Below, one piece after another: positions 62,001 to 64,000 of a DNA stretch of 64,000 bases. Under the pieces are notes generated by a model. It was not told where the DNA came from, searched no databases, and was given only the letters and a program-made list of their open reading frames with translations. How positions within the stretch are numbered: the first letter of the stretch is position 1; every line of letters starts with the position of its first letter. This DNA is from Diospyros lotus (Eukaryota; Streptophyta; Magnoliopsida; Ericales; Ebenaceae), in assembly GCF_014633365.1 (NCBI RefSeq), contig NC_068338.1, positions 11,046,616 through 11,110,615 of the forward strand, in the 5' to 3' direction. The position numbers and the translations under genes were made by a program.

Positions 62001-63631
62001 GTTTCGAAAACATCTCGAAATCAGAATTTGGAGGTTCTTGAGTGTAATTAATGTATCAAGATATCGTTGATGGTAATAAAGTAGTTTTTTTTCTTGTTTG
62101 AAGTGTTCCACTGTAGATATTTTGTGTGTCAAAATGTCGTCTTTCACCTAGATTTGGAATCGTCATAAGCAACTCAGTATGCTCTGAGATATCGTTGATT
62201 GTAACAAAGTTGTTTCTTCTTGTTTGAAGTGTTCTACTACGGATCCATGGATTAAACTCAATTTTTGAAAACATCCCGAAATTTGAATTTGGACTTTGTT
62301 GAGTGTAGTTAGTGTATCAGAATGTCGTCTTTCACCTAGATTTGGAATCGTCATAAGCAACTTAGTATGCTTTGAGATATCGTTGATTGTAATAAAGTAG
62401 TTTTTTCTTGTTTGAAGTGTTCTACTGTGGATATTTTGTGTGTCAAAATGTCGTCTTTCACCTAGATTTGTAATCCACATAATGAAATTAGTGTACTTCG
62501 GGATATCGTTAATTGTAAGAAAGTTGTTTCCTTCTTGTTTGAAGTGTTCTACTACGGATCCATGGCTTAAACTCAATTTTCGAAAACATCCCGAAATTTG
62601 AATTTGGACTTTGCCGAGCGTAGTTAGTGTATCAGAATGTCGTCTTTCACCTAGATTTGGAATCGTCGTAACCTAATCAGTATGCTTTGAGATATCGTTG
62701 ATTGTAATAAAGTCGTTTCTTTCTAGTTTGAAGTGTTATACTGTGGATCCATGGCTTAAACACAAGTTTCGAAAAGATCCTGAAATCAGAATTTGGAGTT
62801 TCTTGAGTGTATTTAGTGTATCAAAATGTCATCTTTCACATAGATTTGGAATCGCCAAAAGCAAATTTATATGCTTTGAGATATCATTGATTGTAATGAA
62901 GTTGTTTCGTTCTTGTTTAAACGGTTTTACTATGGATTCATGGCTTAAACTTAAGTTTCGAAAAACATCCCAAAATCAGAATTTGGAGGTTCCTGAGTGT
63001 ATTTAATGTATCAGAATGTTGTCTTTCGCCTAGATTTGGAATCGTGATAAGCAACTTAGTAAGCTTTGAGATATCGTTGATTGTAATAAAGTTATTTCTT
63101 TCTTGTTTGAAGTGTTCTACTGTGAATCCATGGCTTAAACTCAAGTTTCGAAAACATCCCGAAACCAGAATTTGGAGTTTCTTGAGTGTATCAAAATATG
63201 ATGTTTCACGTAGATTTGGAATCGCCAAAAGCAAATTAGTATGCTGTGAGATATCGTTGATTGTAATGCAGTTGTTTCTTTCTTGTTTAAACTGTTTTAC
63301 TATGGATTCGTGGCTTAAACTCATGTTTCGAAAACATCCCGACATCAGAAATTGGAGGTTCTTGAGTGTATTTTAATGTATCAAAATGTCGTCTTTCACC
63401 TAGACTTGGAATCATCATAAGAAAATTAGTGTATTTCTAGATATAGTTAATTGTAACAAAGTTGTTTCTTTCTTGTTTAAAGAATTTTACTATGGATCCA
63501 TGGCTTAAACTCAAGTTTCGAAAACATCTCGAAATCAGAATTTGGAGGTTCTTGAGTGTAATTAATGTATCAAGATATCGTTGATGGTAATAAAGTAGTT
63601 TTTTCTTGTTTGAAGCGTTCTACTGTAGATA
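59083..63631. repeat. Regime C ~4.55-kb higher-order repeat, copy 3 (ancestral-length form)
   Basis: 4549 bp. It retains the 60 bp (59809-59868) missing from copies 1 and 2 and so has the full monomer there. The extra 60 bp lengthens an in-frame TTG-initiated frame to 263 codons at 59347-60138, which is still only tandem satellite. Confidence 0.92.
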
Positions 63632-64000
63632 TTTTGTGTGTCAAAATGTCGTCTTTCACTTAGATTTGTAATCCACATAATCAAATTAGTGTACTTCGGG
63701 ATATCGTTAATTGTAAGAAAGTTGTTTCCTTCTTGTTTGATGTGTTCTACTACGGATCCATGGCTTAAACTCAATTTTCGAAAACATCCCGAAATTTGAA
63801 TTTGGACTTTGTTGAGTGTAGTTAGTGTATCAGAATGTCGTCTTTCACCTAGATTTGGAATCGTCGTAACCTAATCAGTATGCTTTGAGATATCGTTGAT
63901 TGTAATAAAGTCGTTTCTTTCTAGTTTGAAGTGTTATACTGTGGATCCATGGCTTAAACACAAGTTTCGAAAAGATCCTGAAATCAGAATTTGGAGTTTC
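63632..64000. repeat. Regime C higher-order repeat, copy 4, cut by window end
   Basis: First 369 bp of a further unit, matching 59083-59451 base for base as far as I can follow by eye. The array therefore continues to the right of the window. Confidence 0.88.

Larger units (their letters stand above)
50102..64000. repeat. Satellite regime C: third monomer subfamily
   Basis: Clearly related to A and B (shared AATTTGGA, TCAAAATGTCGTCTTTC, GATATCGTTGATTG, CCATGGCT) but consistently different: GGATCCATGG decamer, TTTCGAAAACATCCCGAAATC, ATTTGGAGTTTCTTGAG, CACCTAGATTTGGAATCG, CATAAGCAAATTAG and ATGCTTTGAGATATCG. Monomer lengths are less uniform than in A: for example, 53021 to 53149 is only 128 bp, and several copies contain the truncated join GTAGATATTTTGTGTGTC. 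The whole block is organised as a long higher-order repeat and runs off the right window edge. Confidence 0.95.

Noticed and set aside
4482..64000. Dozens of open frames of 60-263 codons on both strands that look like a repeat-protein family
   Set aside because: They recur once per 189-bp monomer, chain only because 189 is divisible by three, occur on both strands of the same DNA, break in regime B, and the long ones checked (29734, 59347, minus strand from 10235) start at TTG. They are tandem satellite, not genes.
50102..64000. Possible CENP-B-box-like motif in TTTCGAAAACATCCCGAAATC
   Set aside because: The spacing TTCG...CCCG superficially resembles the box, but the required central A and the CGGG half on the same strand are absent, and the reverse complement does not fit either.
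50102..64000. Regime C repeats as an assembly artefact (one contig pasted several times)
   Set aside because: Not fully excluded, but the copies differ by a 60-bp indel, a 3-bp indel, single-base indels and scattered substitutions, which exact pasting would not produce.
1..64000. tRNA, rRNA or other structural RNA genes
   Set aside because: No cloverleaf with A/B boxes, no conserved rRNA words and no snRNA motifs were recognised. The only tRNA-related sequence is the 13-bp primer binding site.

Overview
The window is plant nuclear DNA, probably from a eudicot, although the species cannot be named from the sequence. About 90% of it is one tandem satellite with a monomer of about 189 bp and about 31% GC (hand count of one typical monomer). 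The remainder is LTR-retrotransposon DNA and one 100-N assembly gap. I see no supportable protein-coding gene, rRNA or tRNA. The many short open frames on both strands are by-products of an AT-rich repeat whose period is exactly 63 codons, and the long ones I checked open at TTG, which is not a normal plant start.

Layout. 1-2597: probable Ty3/gypsy-type LTR, minus orientation, cut by the window edge and ending in ATTACA. 2598-3112: leader of a Ty1/copia element on the minus strand, with a primer binding site matching initiator tRNA-Met. 3113-4396: the 5' LTR of that copia element, with a hairpin-rich U3. It abuts the satellite directly, so the apparent left edge of the array is an insertion scar. 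4397-44010: satellite regime A, about 200 monomers, with layered segmental and tandem duplications of 377 bp, 755 bp, 1.32 kb, 3.2 kb, 4.5 kb and 5.4 kb. It is interrupted at 33107-34941 by a complete solo LTR with a perfect 5-bp target-site duplication. 44011-50001: regime B, diverged monomers that settle into a clean 755-bp four-monomer higher-order repeat (HOR). 50002-50101: 100 N. 50102-64000: regime C, a third monomer subfamily in a near-identical 4.49-4.55 kb HOR, three copies plus the start of a fourth.

The three regimes share monomer architecture and orientation (head to tail, no inversions seen). They are separated by a diagnostic decamer: GGACCCATGG in A, GGACTCATGG in B, GGATCCATGG in C. 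Monomer length near a nucleosome repeat, HOR organisation and retroelement insertions fit centromeric or pericentromeric heterochromatin, but nothing in the sequence proves centromere function. The most useful observations are the duplication history, a recurrent 60-bp loss at one point of the monomer, the solo LTR with regularly spaced G-boxes upstream of its TATA box, and the stacked inverted repeats in the copia LTR.
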